From Nostoc desertorum CM1-VF14 (GTDB lineage Bacteria > Cyanobacteriota > Cyanobacteriia > Cyanobacteriales > Nostocaceae): 64,000 nt of DNA. Each line of letters starts with the position of its first letter. Positions within the stretch are counted from its first letter, which is position 1. Of the stretch, positions 62,688 to 64,000 are shown one piece after another. A program made the translations under genes and the position numbers. The stretch lies in the NCBI GenBank assembly GCA_019359245.1, contig JAHHHR010000034.1:19125-83124 (forward strand), given 5' to 3'. Below the pieces are notes generated by a model. It ran no database searches and had not been told where the DNA came from. It was given only the letters and a program-made list of their open reading frames with translations.

Positions 62688-63833
62688 ATGGCAATAATAG
62701 AAACCCGTGGTATTTGGCTGACGACTACTGATAGTAAGGTTCTCAAGTCAAAGCAACGCATTGCTGAGGCGATGGATTTGCTTGCCGAAACGGGATTTAA
62801 TGTGGTATTTCCCGTTGTTTGGAATAAGGCAGTAACTTTATATCCTAGTCAAACAATGCAGCAGACTTTTAGAGTCGAAATTGACCCTATGTCTGTAGGC
62901 CGTGATCCTTTAGAAGAGGTGGTAGTTGAGGCGCGGCGAGTTGGGTTGAAAGTCATTCCTTGGTTTGAATACGGTTTTGCCAGTTCCTACAATTTAAATG
63001 GTGGTGTACTCTTACAAAAAAAACCGGAATGGACTGCGCGTGATTGTAACCGCAACTTACTAAAGAAAAACGGCTTTGAGTGGTTGAATGCACTCGATTT
63101 ACAGGTGCAAGAATTCTTCTTGAACTTGGTGCTGGAAGTTGTGAAGAATTACGATGTGGATGGGGTTCAAGGAGACGATCGCTTCCCTGCATTCCCCTCT
63201 GAAGGTGGCTATGATGAGGGAACTGTCACCCGCTATCGCCAGAAATTTAATCGTAATCCACCACAGAACCCCAAGGATAGGCAATGGTTACAGTGGCGTG
63301 CAGATATTCTCACTGAGTTTTTGGCGCATCTCTACCGGGAGGTGAAAGCGGTGAATCCTAATTTATTAGTTGCGATCGCACCTAATATCCATGATTGGGC
63401 ATTCCAGGAATATCTGCAAGACTCACCCGCATGGCTGAAGCGGGGAATAGTTGATATGATTCAGCCGCAGATTTATCGCCGTGACTTTAGGAGTTATCAG
63501 GCGATCGTTGATAAACTAGTAAACCAGCAGTTCACAGATATGACGCTGCCCAAGTTAGCACCGGGAATACTGATGAAGCTTGGTTCTTATTGTATTAGTC
63601 CAGAATATCTGGTGCAGGCAATTGAATACAATCGTCAACTTGGCATTCAAGGAGAAGTATTCTTTTTTTACGAAGGTTTGCGCGAAAATAACAATACCCT
63701 AGCTAAAGTTTTGCGAAATGGCCCCTATGCTAAGTCTGCATCATTTCCCACTCTGTCAGATTTGAGTGCGGGTGGTGTGATTAACAAGAGTACATCTTCA
63801 ATTTGGCAACGGTTGTTAAAAAAGATTTTTTAA
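62688..63833 (+). CDS. Family 10 glycosyl-hydrolase-like protein (GHL10/DUF187 type)
   Basis: 381 residues from the ATG at 62688. The TTG ten codons earlier is an alternative. IETRGIWLTTTDSKVL, NVVFPVVWNKAVTLYPS, GLKVIPWFEYGFA, and VDGVQGDDRFPA are the TIM-barrel blocks, with D in QGDDR a likely catalytic or substrate-contact residue. AIAPNIHDW and DMIQPQIYRRDF follow. The substrate, probably a cell-wall or extracellular glycan, is unknown. No export signal is visible. It probably shares a transcript with the DUF1206 gene. Confidence 0.82.
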   Translation: MAIIETRGIWLTTTDSKVLKSKQRIAEAMDLLAETGFNVVFPVVWNKAVTLYPSQTMQQTFRVEIDPMSVGRDPLEEVVVEARRVGLKVIPWFEYGFASSYNLNGGVLLQKKPEWTARDCNRNLLKKNGFEWLNALDLQVQEFFLNLVLEVVKNYDVDGVQGDDRFPAFPSEGGYDEGTVTRYRQKFNRNPPQNPKDRQWLQWRADILTEFLAHLYREVKAVNPNLLVAIAPNIHDWAFQEYLQDSPAWLKRGIVDMIQPQIYRRDFRSYQAIVDKLVNQQFTDMTLPKLAPGILMKLGSYCISPEYLVQAIEYNRQLGIQGEVFFFYEGLRENNNTLAKVLRNGPYAKSASFPTLSDLSAGGVINKSTSSIWQRLLKKIF

Positions 63834-63845
63834 GGGGAAATACGC

Positions 63846-63879
63846 GTGGAACCTCAATTCTCGGTAGAACAAGTAATTA
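63846..63879 (+). pseudogene. Gene start, possibly cut by an insertion sequence
   Basis: A GTG at 63846, seven bases after GGGGA, opens a frame beginning VEPQFSVEQVI. After eleven codons it meets GGGCTTGCTGAAAAAG at 63880, which has the look of an IS terminal repeat, and a TGA follows at once. The gene may be truncated here. Too little is seen to name it. Confidence 0.3.
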
Positions 63880-64000
63880 GGGCTTGCTGAAAAAGAAAGA
63901 AAAGGTGACAGTCTGTAGATAAAAAGACCCTAGAAGTATATTCAGGTGCAAGGAAAGAAGGTAAAATAGCCCAAAATCCTTGCATGACAGTGGTCAGCCC
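63880..64000 (+). mobile_element. Possible left end of an insertion sequence
   Basis: GGGCTTGCTGAAAAAG resembles the terminal repeats of several cyanobacterial insertion sequences. About 105 bases later an ATG at 63984 opens a frame (MTVVS) that leaves the window, as a transposase might. The element family cannot be decided from 121 bases. Confidence 0.3.

Overview
The window is chromosomal DNA from a filamentous, heterocyst-forming-type cyanobacterium, most likely Nostoc or a close relative. The evidence is the very frequent GCGATCGC (HIP1) octamer, tandem heptamer repeats of the ATTGGTCATTAGTC / ATGACAA type, many short dispersed palindromes, cyanobacterial marker genes (menH for phylloquinone, a tocopherol cyclase, a LabA-type NYN protein, a long LptC) and a complete hormogonium polysaccharide (hps) locus.

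Layout. 1-9.8 kb: a split acyltransferase/hydrolase pair, metG, a translationally coupled labA-like/lptC pair, a His-rich CsoR/InrS-type metal sensor, menH, a lambda-type lysozyme, an SDR protein, DUF1997 and DUF4079 proteins. 10.1-18.2 kb: an ankyrin protein, a GAF/PP2C (RsbU-like) phosphatase, a 1.5 kb gene-free stretch, then the minus-strand series DUF502-nusB-ftsY. 18.7-32.6 kb: hpsA-hpsK on the minus strand. These encode a large secreted HpsA, four pseudopilin-like proteins, several glycosyltransferases and the membrane protein HpsJ, which together should build and export the polysaccharide needed for hormogonium gliding. They are preceded by a PIG-L deacetylase and a GT4 glycosyltransferase that may add to the same surface chemistry, then by metH (35.8-39.3 kb).

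39.7-52.2 kb is the accessory region. It holds a DUF4126 protein and a PemK/MazF toxin-antitoxin pair bounded by perfect 32-bp inverted repeats. Next come a P-loop ATPase overlapping a 1734-residue STAND NTPase with 14 WD40 repeats, a small glycine-rich membrane protein, a serine alpha/beta hydrolase, a Uma2 nuclease, a protein with six exact 19-residue repeats (DGxRPI) and a zinc metallopeptidase. This is the best candidate for an undescribed system: an NTPase sensor pair beside possible membrane or lipid effectors. The link is inferred from neighbourhood only.

52.7-64 kb: tRNA-Arg(CCU), tocopherol cyclase, two tandem J-domain/TPR proteins (one fused to a 7-blade WD40 propeller), a proline-rich membrane protein, duplicated metallophosphoesterases, a secreted pentapeptide protein, an epoxide-hydrolase-like enzyme, a DUF1206 membrane protein, a family-10 glycosyl-hydrolase-like protein, and at the right edge a gene start that may be cut by an insertion sequence.

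Short dispersed repeats are active in shaping this genome. Several lie inside reading frames without breaking them, three of them in the same STAND gene. All functions are read from sequence motifs by eye; no database search was run.
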